In this document: piece by piece, positions 23,512 to 32,780 of the stretch
How positions within the stretch are numbered: the first letter of the stretch is position 1
Layout of the letters: each line of letters starts with the position of its first letter
DNA from: Actinacidiphila sp. DG2A-62
GTDB lineage: Bacteria > Actinomycetota > Actinomycetes > Streptomycetales > Streptomycetaceae
NCBI RefSeq assembly: GCF_035825295.1
Contig: NZ_JAYMGI010000002.1
Coordinates: 620,001 to 684,000 of the forward strand
Direction of reading: 5' to 3'
Length of the DNA stretch: 64,000 nt
The notes under the pieces: model-generated
Database searches by the model: none
Seen by the model: only the letters and a program-made list of their open reading frames with translations
What the model was told of the DNA's origin: nothing
Program-made: the position numbers and the translations under genes

Positions 23512-24291
23512 CTACATCGGCCGGGGCTTGATCATCGCGAAGGGCGCGCCCTGGGGGTCGGCGACCACGGTCATACGGCCGGCGACCATGTCGAACGGCG
23601 GGGCGAGGACCGTACCGCCCCGCCGTACCAGGGCGTCCACGGTGGAGTCGACGTCGTCGACCGAGAAGTAGGTCAGCCAGTGCGCCGGGGTGCCGGGCGG
23701 GTCGTTGTCCAGGAGCGTGACGCCGCCGACCGCCCGGCCGCCGACCCGCAGCTCCCAGTACGCCTCCGCGCCGTCCATCGGCTCGATCTCGATGCCGAAC
23801 GCCTCGCCGTAGAAGGCGGTGGCGGCGGGCACGTCGCCGGTGTGCAGCTCGTTCCAGGTCAGCGCGCCCGGTTCGTCGGCCACCTGCGCGCCGGAGAACT
23901 CGCCGGCCTGCCAGACGCCGAACACCGCGCCCTGCGGGTCGGCCGCGATGAGCATCCGGCCGAGGTCGCCGACGTCGGTGACGGGGACCAGCAGGGTGCC
24001 GCCGGCGCCGACGACGGCGTCCTGGGTGGCCTGGGCGTCGGTGCTGGCGAGGTAGCTGGTCCAGACGGTCGGCGGTTCCTGCGTCCCCTCGGGGGCCGTC
24101 GCCCGGCCGATGCCGGCCGCGGCCCGGCCGTTCAGCTCGCAGACCGCGTAGCCGCCGAACTCGTCGGGCGCCGGCCGTCCCTGCCAGCCCAGCAGGTCGC
24201 GGTAGAAGTCCAAGGCGGCCTGCTGGTCCTTCGCCATCAGGTCGACCCAGCACGGGGTGCCGGTGTAGTAGGGCGCGGTGACGTCGGGCAT
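23512..24291 (-). CDS. Two-domain VOC (glyoxalase/bleomycin-resistance fold) protein
   Basis: A 259-residue protein made of two vicinal-oxygen-chelate domains (about 1-128 and 136-259), each with the W-x-(D/E)-L and ADPQG motifs. The first has PCWVDLMAKDQQAALDFYRDLLGW, the second TWNELHTGDVPAATAFYGEAFG. The arrangement is like mycobacterial CFP32-type proteins, which are of uncertain function. It starts downstream of the enolase gene on the same strand after a 128-bp gap. Confidence 0.85.
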   Translation of the reverse strand: MPDVTAPYYTGTPCWVDLMAKDQQAALDFYRDLLGWQGRPAPDEFGGYAVCELNGRAAAGIGRATAPEGTQEPPTVWTSYLASTDAQATQDAVVGAGGTLLVPVTDVGDLGRMLIAADPQGAVFGVWQAGEFSGAQVADEPGALTWNELHTGDVPAATAFYGEAFGIEIEPMDGAEAYWELRVGGRAVGGVTLLDNDPPGTPAHWLTYFSVDDVDSTVDALVRRGGTVLAPPFDMVAGRMTVVADPQGAPFAMIKPRPM

Positions 24292-24419
24292 CTGTCGTCC
24301 TTTCTCGTCCCCCTCCTAAGCGGTCCGCCCCTCACCCTCCCGGCCGCCGCGCCGATCCCCCGCCCGACACGCCGTCGCCGTCCGCCGTCCGGGCGGCGGC
24401 GCGCCGCGGCGGGCGGCGG

Positions 24420-25769
<1,350 letters not shown>

Positions 25770-25783
25770 TCAGAAAAGGAATC

Positions 25784-25789
25784 TACTAT
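25784..25789 (+). promoter_or_regulatory. -10 element of a probable leaderless promoter for the HxlR gene
   Basis: TACTAT lies 6 bp before the ATG at 25796, in the only AT-rich patch of the region. No Shine-Dalgarno sequence fits, so transcription probably starts at or next to the start codon. No good -35 is visible. Confidence 0.4.
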
Positions 25790-25795
25790 GGCGTC

Positions 25796-26787
25796 ATGAA
25801 GATGCACAACGCCGACGCGACGTGCGGCATCGCGCGGGCCGCGGTCGTGACGGGCGACTGGTGGAACGTCCTGGTGCTGCGCGAAGTGGCCCGCGGCCGG
25901 GTCCGCTTCGACGCGATCGCCGCCGAGCTGGGGCTGTCCCGCAAGCTGCTCACCGAGCGGCTCAACGCGCTCGTCGCCCGCGGGGTGCTGCGCCGCAGCC
26001 TCTACCAGCGGCGCCCGACCCGCTACGAGTACCTGCTCACCGACGCGGGCGAGGCGCTGCTCCCGGTGCTGGTGGCGCTCCAGGACTGGGGGGACCGGTG
26101 GATGCCGGGCGAAGGGGACGCGGCGCAGGACGAGGTCACGCCGGGCGCGGCGCAGGACGAGGCCGCACCGGGCACGGTCGCGGGCGGCGAGGTCACGGAC
26201 GGGGGCGCGGACGGGGACGGGGGCGCGAGCGCCGGCGCGGACCCGGACAGCGTCGGTCGCGCGCGCCTCCAAGGGCTGACCGGGACGCCGCTGCCCGACG
26301 TCGAACTCCCGGGGGCGCACGGGGCGGCCGAGCCGCCGGCGCCGGCGGACGCCCGGGCGACCGTGCTGTTCACCTTCCCCGGCGGCGACATGACGGGGGG
26401 CCAGGACCCGGCGGCCCCCGCCGCGGCCGGACACCGGCTGTTCGCCGACGCCTGGCCGGAGCTGCGCGGGGCCGGCGTCGCCGTGCGCGGCATGGGCCTG
26501 CAACCGCCGCGCGAACTGGCCGGACTCGCCGAACTCCCCGCGTCCGCCGGGGCGCTTCCGTACCCGCTGCTCAGCGACCACCGGCACCAGGTCACCGCGG
26601 CGCTGCGGCTGCCGGTCCTCCGCGACGCCGACCGGCTGCGCCTCCGGCCGGCCGTGCTCGTGGTCGACGCGACGCGCCGGATACGGCACGCCCTGTTCCC
26701 CGTCACCGACCCCGCCCGGGCGGTGGCCAGGACGCTCGACCTGGCCAGGGCGTTGGCGGCGGCCGGCCCGGCCCCAGCCGGCCGTGA
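25796..26787 (+). CDS. HxlR-family regulator fused to a redoxin-like domain (frameshift near the end)
   Basis: Residues 1-100 are an HxlR winged helix with the conserved N-terminal Cys (DATCGIARA) and the recognition region LSRKLLTERLNALVARGVLRR. A linker rich in Asp/Gly/Ala (about 104-160) joins a C-terminal thioredoxin-fold, peroxiredoxin-like part (VLFTFPGGDMTGGQ, then ALPYPLLSDHRHQV, LVVDATRRIRHALFPV). The peroxidatic Cys expected in the first strand-loop is missing. The frame stays open through the whole next gene to 27901, which is implausible; one missing base near 26740-26784 would bring the TGA at 26785 into frame and give about 330 residues. Confidence 0.72.
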
Positions 26788-26819
26788 GTCCGCGCGGACG
26801 GCTGGTCCATACTCGGCGC

Positions 26820-27767
26820 ATGGAACTGGTGACGATCGCCGACATCGAGGCCGCCGCGAAGCGCGTGGAGGGCGTCGCGGTGCGCACGCCGCTGCTCTTC
26901 CAGACCTGGGACCCGCGCGGGTCGCTGTGGCTCAAGCCGGAGAACCTCCAGCCCATCGGGGCGTTCAAGCTGCGCGGGGCGTTCAACGCGGTCGCCTCGC
27001 TCGACGACGCGGCGCGCGCCCGGGGTGTCGTGACGTACTCCAGCGGCAACCACGCGCAGGCCGTCGCGTACGCGGCGCGGCACTTCGGCGTGCCGGCGGT
27101 GATCGTCGTCCCGGACATCGCGCCGCGGGTCAAGGTGGAGGCCACCCGTGCGTACGGCGCGGAGGTCGTCCAGGTGCCGATCGACGAACACGAGGCGAAG
27201 GCCCACGAGCTGGCCGCGGCGCGCGGGCTGACGCTGGTGCCGCCGTTCGACCACCCGGCGATCATCGCCGGGCAGGGCACCGCGGGCCTGGAGATCGCCG
27301 AGGACCTGCCGGACGTCGAGGTGGTGCTGGTGCCGGTCAGCGGCGGCGGGCTGGCCTCGGGTGTCGGGGCGGCGATCAGGGCGCGGTGCCCGCGGGCCCG
27401 CGTCATCGGCGTCGAGCCCGAACTGGCCGCCGACGCGACCGAGGGGCTGCGGCTCGGCCACCGCGTGGACTGGCCCACCGCCGACCGGGCCCGTACGATC
27501 GCCGACGGCCTGCGCGCCCAGCCCTCCGACCTCACCTTCGCCCACCTGCGGGAGGTGGTCGACGCGATGGTCACGGTCACCGAGGACGAGATCCGCGACG
27601 CGATCCGCGTCCTGGCCCTGCGCGCCCGGCTGGTCGCCGAGCCGAGCGGCGCCGTGACGACCGCGGCCTATCTCTCCCGCGCCGCCGAACTCCCCCCGGG
27701 CCGCACGGTCGCACTCGTCTCCGGCGGCAACGTCGACCCGGCCCTCCTCGGCTCCCTCCTGGCCTGA
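26820..27767 (+). CDS. Threonine/serine dehydratase-like PLP enzyme
   Basis: Fold-type II PLP enzyme of 315 residues; likely deaminates Thr/Ser or a hydroxy-amino acid, or racemises Ser. GAFKLRGAFNA carries the PLP Lys (about residue 48), SSGNHAQAVAYAA is the substrate/phosphate loop, and VPVSGGGLASGV is the Gly-rich phosphate-binding motif. No ACT regulatory domain is present, so it is the catabolic or racemase type. I chose the ATG at 26820 (MELVTIADIEAAA) over the GTG at 26784, which would overlap the repaired HxlR stop. Confidence 0.88.
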   Translation: MELVTIADIEAAAKRVEGVAVRTPLLFQTWDPRGSLWLKPENLQPIGAFKLRGAFNAVASLDDAARARGVVTYSSGNHAQAVAYAARHFGVPAVIVVPDIAPRVKVEATRAYGAEVVQVPIDEHEAKAHELAAARGLTLVPPFDHPAIIAGQGTAGLEIAEDLPDVEVVLVPVSGGGLASGVGAAIRARCPRARVIGVEPELAADATEGLRLGHRVDWPTADRARTIADGLRAQPSDLTFAHLREVVDAMVTVTEDEIRDAIRVLALRARLVAEPSGAVTTAAYLSRAAELPPGRTVALVSGGNVDPALLGSLLA

Positions 27768-27799
27768 CCGCCCCGCCCCGGCCGGCCCGGGAACGCGCG

Positions 27800-27828
27800 G
27801 GGCCCGCCCGGAGGCGCCGGGCGGGCCC
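27800..27828. terminator. Bidirectional hairpin terminator
   Basis: A perfect 12-bp stem (27800-27811 with 27817-27828) and a 5-nt loop, between the convergent dehydratase and DUF1906 genes. Confidence 0.75.
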
Positions 27829-27854
27829 TGGTGCTCAGAGCGGCCGGGCTGCGG

Positions 27855-28691
27855 TCAGACGATCGCGACCGGGCCGTCCCACGCGTCGCGGTCGACGGTG
27901 ATGGTGTACCCCTTGCGGGTCTCCTTGCTGTTGACGGTGTACTGGTGACCGCGGCTGTGATCGGTGTACAGGCCGGCCGCCCAGGGCCAGTCCGTCGTCG
28001 TGGTCGCCTTGCCGTCGTACAGGGCGTACCAGAGGTTGCCCGGCAGGTCGGTGCGGTTCGTCGCGGTGGCGACCGCCTTGGCGCTGGAGGACGTGAAGCC
28101 GTAGTAGCCGGCCCGGTACGTCTTGGCGCGCAGCGTCTTGGTGAAGGAGCGCACGTACGTCAGCACCGCGTTGTCGCACGAGGTGTTGGTGATGTCGTAC
28201 GACTCCATGTCGAGGTAGACCGCGGAGCCGGCCTTCATGCCGAGGGCCGCGGCCCTGGCGACCGCGTCGTTGCCGTCGCTCGCGCCGAGCGCGGCGGCCG
28301 TCGCCGCGGTGATCTTCTCCTTGCTGGTACCGGTCCGGCACGGCGGCTGGGCGCCGACGTAGATCGGCACGAGCTTCCAGCCGGACGCGCTGACCGTCTT
28401 CACCCAGGACGCGGTGAGGTTCGGCTGCGCGCAGCCGCGGTTCCTGCCGCCGACGTAGACGGCCGCGGCGCCGTAGTAGCCGTCGGACCGCCACGCCTTC
28501 ATCGCCGCGGCCGACGGCGCCGCGCAGGCGTCGAAGGCCCGCCCGGTGAACGTCCGCTGCGCGGGCCAGGTCGTCGCGGCCATCGACGTCTGCGCCATGA
28601 CCACTCCCCCCGCCACGACGGCCGCGCCCACCGCGCCCCAGGCGATGTAACGGCCTGTCCTGGACAGTCTGTGCTTGGACAGCCTGGACAA
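27855..28691 (-). CDS. Secreted DUF1906 (glycoside-hydrolase-like) protein
   Basis: A 278-residue exported protein: a basic N-terminus, hydrophobic segment (YIAWGAVGAAVVAGGVVMAQ) and AMA-like cleavage site near residue 39. The mature domain begins GRAFDACAAPSAAAMKAW and has the DUF1906 barrel pattern (YVGGRNRGCAQPNLT, LVPIYVGAQPP, VYLDMESYD, AGYYGFTSS). Family members such as Rv2525c are Tat- or Sec-exported and thought to act at the cell wall; the acidic DME in strand 5 resembles a catalytic site. Ends at the shared hairpin. Confidence 0.85.
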   Translation of the reverse strand: MSRLSKHRLSRTGRYIAWGAVGAAVVAGGVVMAQTSMAATTWPAQRTFTGRAFDACAAPSAAAMKAWRSDGYYGAAAVYVGGRNRGCAQPNLTASWVKTVSASGWKLVPIYVGAQPPCRTGTSKEKITAATAAALGASDGNDAVARAAALGMKAGSAVYLDMESYDITNTSCDNAVLTYVRSFTKTLRAKTYRAGYYGFTSSSAKAVATATNRTDLPGNLWYALYDGKATTTTDWPWAAGLYTDHSRGHQYTVNSKETRKGYTITVDRDAWDGPVAIV

Positions 28692-28825
28692 TCCCCACCC
28701 TCACTCGTTCGTTCGGCAGCGCTGTGCCGCTGACCTGGCGTCAGGCCCGGTCGGGCCGACGCCAGATCGTAGAGGCAGCCGGCTTTCCGCCCGGCACCCG
28801 GGGCCCGACTCCCGCGGAGGGGCGT

Positions 28826-29857
28826 TCAGTCGACGACGGTGAGCACGAGCTTGCCGCGGGTGCGGTCGCTCTCGCCGGAGCGGTGGGCGTCGGCGGCCCG
28901 TGCCAGCGGGAAGGTGTCCGCCACCTCGACGCGGACCGCGCCGGAGTCGACGAGTCCGGCGATCGTGGTCAGCGCGGTGGAGTCCGGCTCCACCAGGAAG
29001 GGGCTGGTGCGCACCCCGGCCCGGCCGGCGGCGGCGGCCAGGCGGTCCGAGACGCCGCCGGGGATCGAGACGACCAGGCCGCCCGGGCGGACCACGGCCA
29101 CCGAGCGCTCGTCGGTGCGGTCCGCCGCGCCGACCAGGTCGATGACGACGTCGACCTCGCCGGTCGCCTCCTCGAACCGCTGCCGGGTGTAGTCGACGGT
29201 CAGGTCCGCGCCCAGTTCCTTGAGCCAGGCGTGCCGGGGCTCACTGGCGGTCGCGACCACCTCGGCGCCCAGGTGCTTGGCGAACTGCACCGCCAGGTGT
29301 CCGACGCCGCCGGCCGCGGCGTGCACCAGCACCCGCTGCCCGGGCCGCACGTCCGCGGTGTCGACCAGCGCCTGCCACGCGGTGAGCGCCGCCAGCGGCA
29401 GTGCCGCGGCCTCCACGTGGCCGAGGGAGGCGGGTTTGCGGGCGAAGTGCCGGGAGGGCGCGGTGACGAACTCCGCGTAGGCCCCCGCGGGCCGCGGGAA
29501 CCACGGCATCGCGTAGACCTCGTCGCCGGGCGCGAGCGTGGTGACGCCGAAGCCGACCTCCTCGACCACTCCCGAGACGTCCCAGCCGAGGATCAGCGGC
29601 AGCTTCTGCAGTCCGGCCATGCCCCGGCCGGCCCGGGTCTTCCAGTCCACCGGGTTGACCCCCGCCGCGTGCACGCGCACCAGCACCTCGGTCGCCAGCG
29701 GCTCGGGCCTGGCGACCCGTTCCCAGGTCAGCACCTCGGGTCCGCCGAACCCCGCGATGGTCACGGCCCGCATGGTGGGCTCGGCCGCCGGTACGGCGGT
29801 GTGCCCGGCCGCCCGCGTGGTGTCCTCGCCCGCCGGCGTGGTGGTGTGCTCGCTCAT
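28826..29857 (-). CDS. NADP-dependent quinone-oxidoreductase-like enzyme (zinc-free MDR)
   Basis: A 343-residue medium-chain reductase. The N-terminal GroES-like domain has HAAGVNPVDWKTRAG; the Rossmann domain has the AAAGGVGHLAVQFAKHLGA nucleotide motif (about residues 182-200). Structural-zinc cysteines are absent, so it is the quinone-reductase type. An extra N-terminal 28 residues rich in Thr/Ala precede the usual MRAVTIAGFGGPEVL; the internal ATG there is an alternative start. Divergent from the GlxA-type regulator, which may control it. Confidence 0.85.
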   Translation of the reverse strand: MSEHTTTPAGEDTTRAAGHTAVPAAEPTMRAVTIAGFGGPEVLTWERVARPEPLATEVLVRVHAAGVNPVDWKTRAGRGMAGLQKLPLILGWDVSGVVEEVGFGVTTLAPGDEVYAMPWFPRPAGAYAEFVTAPSRHFARKPASLGHVEAAALPLAALTAWQALVDTADVRPGQRVLVHAAAGGVGHLAVQFAKHLGAEVVATASEPRHAWLKELGADLTVDYTRQRFEEATGEVDVVIDLVGAADRTDERSVAVVRPGGLVVSIPGGVSDRLAAAAGRAGVRTSPFLVEPDSTALTTIAGLVDSGAVRVEVADTFPLARAADAHRSGESDRTRGKLVLTVVD

Positions 29858-29981
29858 GTTCCTCGCTCATCTCCGTCTCGTGCGCTGTCCTGCCGGACCG
29901 AGGTCCGGCGGGTTCCACCCTGCCGGGCGTGCGCGGAGGCGGATGAGTGGCCGGGGGGACACCTGTCGTACCATTCCGGCC

Positions 29982-31010
29982 ATGTCACCGCACCGTGTCG
30001 CCGTCCTCGCCCTCGACGGAGTGCTGCCCCTGGACCTGGGCATCCCGGCCCGGGTGTTCAACGAGGCGCGCACCGCCGACGGGACCCGCCTGTACTCCGT
30101 GCGCACCTGCTCGCTGGGCGGCGGCCCGGTCCGCACCCACGAGGACTTCGCGATCGTGGTCGACCACGACGAGTCCCTGCTGCGGACCGCGGACACCGTG
30201 GTGATCGCCACCCAGGAGCCCACCGAGCACCTGCTCGCCACCGGGACGCTGCCGGCCGACCTCGCCGCGGCGCTGGCGTCGGTGCGCCCGCGGGCCCGCG
30301 TCGTGAGCCTGTGCACCTCGGCCTTCCTGCTCGCGGCGGCCGGCCTGCTGGACGGCCGCCGGGCCACCACGCACTGGACGCTGTGCGACACCTTCGCGCG
30401 CACGTTCCCTGCCGTGGAGGTCGATCCGGACGTGCTGTTCGTCGACAACGGACGGGTGCTGACCTCCGCGGGCGGGGCGGCCGGCATCGACCTGTGCCTG
30501 CACCTGGTGCGCCGGGACCACGGGGCCGCGGTGGCGGCGGCCGCGGCGCGGCGCTGCGTGGCCGCGCCGTGGCGGGAGGGCGGGCAGGCCCAGTTCATCG
30601 AGCACCTGGTGCCGCGGGACACCGACCGCTCCACCTCGGCGACCCGGCAGTGGGCGCTGGAACGGCTGGCCGAGCCGTTGACGCTGGAGGACATGGCACG
30701 GCACGCGCACATGAGCGTGCGGACGTTCACCCGGCGGTTCCGCGGCGAGGCGGGCATCAGCCCGCTCAAGTGGCTGGCCCAGCGGCGGCTGGCGCACGCG
30801 CGCCTGCTGCTGGAGTCCACCGACCTGACCGTGGCGCGGATCGCCGCGGCCTGCGGCTTCGGCGACCCGGTGACGCTGCGCAAGCAGTTCCACGCCCATG
30901 TGGGCCTGTCCCCGGTGGCCTACCGCCGCGCCCACCACGCGCCGCAGCCGGCGGCGGACCGCGGCGCGCAGGGCGCGGGTCCGGTCCCGGGCGCGCCGGC
31001 GGCGACCTGA
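29982..31010 (+). CDS. GlxA-type regulator (DJ-1/PfpI domain plus AraC helix-turn-helix)
   Basis: A 342-residue activator. Residues about 4-170 are a DJ-1/PfpI-like amidotransferase fold (VAVLALDGVLPLDLGIPARVF; the elbow SLCTSAFLLAAAGLLDG with Cys about 106). Residues about 225-320 are an AraC pair of helix-turn-helices (LTLEDMARHAHMSVRTFTRRF; VARIAAACGFGDPVTLRKQF). Ala/Pro-rich tail. Upstream in-frame starts were rejected because MSPHRVAVLALDG is the normal N-terminus. Divergent from the MDR reductase. Confidence 0.88.
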   Translation: MSPHRVAVLALDGVLPLDLGIPARVFNEARTADGTRLYSVRTCSLGGGPVRTHEDFAIVVDHDESLLRTADTVVIATQEPTEHLLATGTLPADLAAALASVRPRARVVSLCTSAFLLAAAGLLDGRRATTHWTLCDTFARTFPAVEVDPDVLFVDNGRVLTSAGGAAGIDLCLHLVRRDHGAAVAAAAARRCVAAPWREGGQAQFIEHLVPRDTDRSTSATRQWALERLAEPLTLEDMARHAHMSVRTFTRRFRGEAGISPLKWLAQRRLAHARLLLESTDLTVARIAAACGFGDPVTLRKQFHAHVGLSPVAYRRAHHAPQPAADRGAQGAGPVPGAPAAT

Positions 31011-31034
31011 CGCGCGCCGGCGGGCCGCGGCCCT

Positions 31035-31760
31035 CTACGGGTGGTACTTCTCGGCGACCGTCTCGGCGCCGCCGGAACGGGTGTCCATGGTGACGCGGAC
31101 GCTCACACTGCCGGTCTTCGCGGCGGTCTCCAGCTGGTCGACGGAGCAGGCGGAGGTGCCGTACCCGTCGCTGTCGATGGTCACCCGGCCGTCGGTGTCG
31201 GAGCAGATCGCGGCCGCGCCGAGGATCGTGGTGGCGTTGGAGACCAGGAACGCCCGCTCCGTGCCGCCGCTCTGCGGTGTGACGGTCAGCTTGCCGGGAG
31301 CGAGGTACGTCAGCCTCCCGACGATCGTGGTCCGGTCGCCGGCGTCGGCGGTGCCGCTGCCGGTGGTGGTCACCGGCGGGCACGTGCCGGTCTGCTCGCC
31401 GATGCTGTTGATCTCGGCGTTGGACCGCGGGTCGCCCGCGTAGTCGATCCGGTCGGTGCACTTCGCGTGGGACGTGTGCGCGGTGCCCGACATGGTGGTC
31501 GCGGAGGAGCCCTTGGTGCCGGCGCTGGTGACGCCCGCGGTGGCGGCGGGCGTCGCGGCGGTGCGCGGGGTGCCCGTGGCCGCCGGTGAACCGCCGGCGC
31601 CGCCGGTCGTGTCGGCCGACATCGTGGCGGATGTCGTGGCGGAGGCGGGAGGACGGTCCGCGGAGTCGGTGCTCTGCGATCCGCAGGCGGTGACTAGCGC
31701 CAGCCCCGCGGTGGCGAGCACGGCGGCCGACAGACTCCGGCGAGCGGTCCTGACGCGCAT
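31035..31760 (-). CDS. Putative lipoprotein with Thr/Ala-rich linker
   Basis: A 241-residue exported lipoprotein of unknown function. Signal: MRVRTARRSLSAAVL, hydrophobic stretch, lipobox LVTAC (Cys about 27). A low-complexity Thr/Ser/Ala/Gly spacer (about 28-95) is followed by a small domain with four Cys (AKCTD, GTCPP, AAICSD, TSACSV), which may form two disulfides. I prefer the ATG at 31760 (AAGGA upstream) to the upstream start at 31883. No domain is recognised. Confidence 0.72.
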   Translation of the reverse strand: MRVRTARRSLSAAVLATAGLALVTACGSQSTDSADRPPASATTSATMSADTTGGAGGSPAATGTPRTAATPAATAGVTSAGTKGSSATTMSGTAHTSHAKCTDRIDYAGDPRSNAEINSIGEQTGTCPPVTTTGSGTADAGDRTTIVGRLTYLAPGKLTVTPQSGGTERAFLVSNATTILGAAAICSDTDGRVTIDSDGYGTSACSVDQLETAAKTGSVSVRVTMDTRSGGAETVAEKYHP

Positions 31761-32071
31761 GATGTCCTTCTTTCCTCTTCGACGCTTGTCCGACTGTTCG
31801 ACGCCGGCCCACGGGACCGGGGCCGCGCCGCGGGCGGCTTCGCCCGCCGGCCGGGAATCCCCGGCCCGAAACGACCTTGGCATCGCCGTCTGCCCATGTC
31901 AGCGCCTGTTACGGCCTCGTGGCGCAACGCCGCACGGGCCACGACATTCGATACACGCCCGCTTCCCGACGCCGACGGGGGCGGGCACCTGGGGCCTGGT
32001 GACCCGGGGCCGGGCACATGGGGCCGGGCGCCGGGGGCAGGGCAGTTGGGCAGGGTGCCCGGGGCCGGGCG
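31761..32071. other. Intergenic region, 311 bp, no gene seen
   Basis: Lies between two minus-strand genes. The right part (about 31978-32070) is low-complexity, with repeated GGGGCCGGGC-like words. No convincing ORF, hairpin or promoter was found. Confidence 0.5.
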
Positions 32072-32764
32072 CTATGCGCCGCCGAGCATGAGGTAGGTGA
32101 CCAGTCCGACGAACAGCACGACGACCGAGCAGACCAGGCCGACCATCGCCTGGGCCCGGCGCTCCCCGGCGAGGCGCAGGGAGCGGGCCGTGGCCATCGT
32201 CGCGGTCGACTCCCCGGCCAGGAGGGTCCGCAGCGCGGACCGCGCCGCGGACGCGTCGCGCGGTGCGGGAAGGCACAGGCTGAGGGCGGCCCGTGCGTGG
32301 CGGAGCCGGTGGACGGCGGCCTGGGTGCTGGACTCCATCTCGGCCGCTGCCTGCGAGGGCGTCAGGCCGAGGCCGTCGCACAGGACGACGGTGCGGCGGT
32401 GCTGCGGCGGCAGCAGGAGCAGCGTCCGCCTGAGCACGTCCGGCGCGTGCCCGGGTAAGTGCGGGCCGGGCGGGGGGCTCCGGTGCAACCGGTGCCACGG
32501 GGACAGCGCGTACTCGTGCGCACGGGCGCGCAGCCAGCGCACCGGGTCGGAGTCGAGACAGACCTCGGGCCAGTGCTGCCAGGCGTGACGGAACGCGAAC
32601 TCCACGGACTCGAAGGCGCGTCTGCGGCTCCCGGTGAGCAGGAGCACCTGCCGGATCAGCGCCGGCGCGGCGTGCGCGTGCAGCGCGTCGAAGGCGCCCT
32701 CGGGCGTCGACGTCGCGTAGAACGCGCCCGCGCGCCGCATGAGTTCCTCGGTGTCGTCGTTCAC
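32072..32764 (-). CDS. ECF sigma-like protein with C-terminal transmembrane helix
   Basis: A 230-residue protein. Residues about 30-95 resemble sigma region 2 (ALIRQVLLLTGSRRRAFESVEFAFRHAWQHWP, DPVRWLRARAHEYAL). About 110-160 resembles region 4 (LLLLPPQHRRTVVLCDGLGLTPSQAAAEMESSTQAAVHRLRHAR). The last 26 residues (VGLVCSVVVLFVGLVTYLML core) form one hydrophobic helix, so the protein is probably tail-anchored with its DNA-binding part in the cytoplasm. Several region 2 core-binding positions are atypical, so it may be a sigma-derived regulator. It lies 16 bp downstream of the STAND ATPase gene, suggesting co-transcription. Confidence 0.75.
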   Translation of the reverse strand: MNDDTEELMRRAGAFYATSTPEGAFDALHAHAAPALIRQVLLLTGSRRRAFESVEFAFRHAWQHWPEVCLDSDPVRWLRARAHEYALSPWHRLHRSPPPGPHLPGHAPDVLRRTLLLLPPQHRRTVVLCDGLGLTPSQAAAEMESSTQAAVHRLRHARAALSLCLPAPRDASAARSALRTLLAGESTATMATARSLRLAGERRAQAMVGLVCSVVVLFVGLVTYLMLGGA

Positions 32765-32780
32765 GATCCCCCCGTACGCC

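Noticed and set aside
25796..27901. A 701-residue fusion of HxlR with downstream sequence
   Set aside because: The second part is an out-of-frame reading of the dehydratase gene; a missing base near 26740-26784 explains the lost stop.
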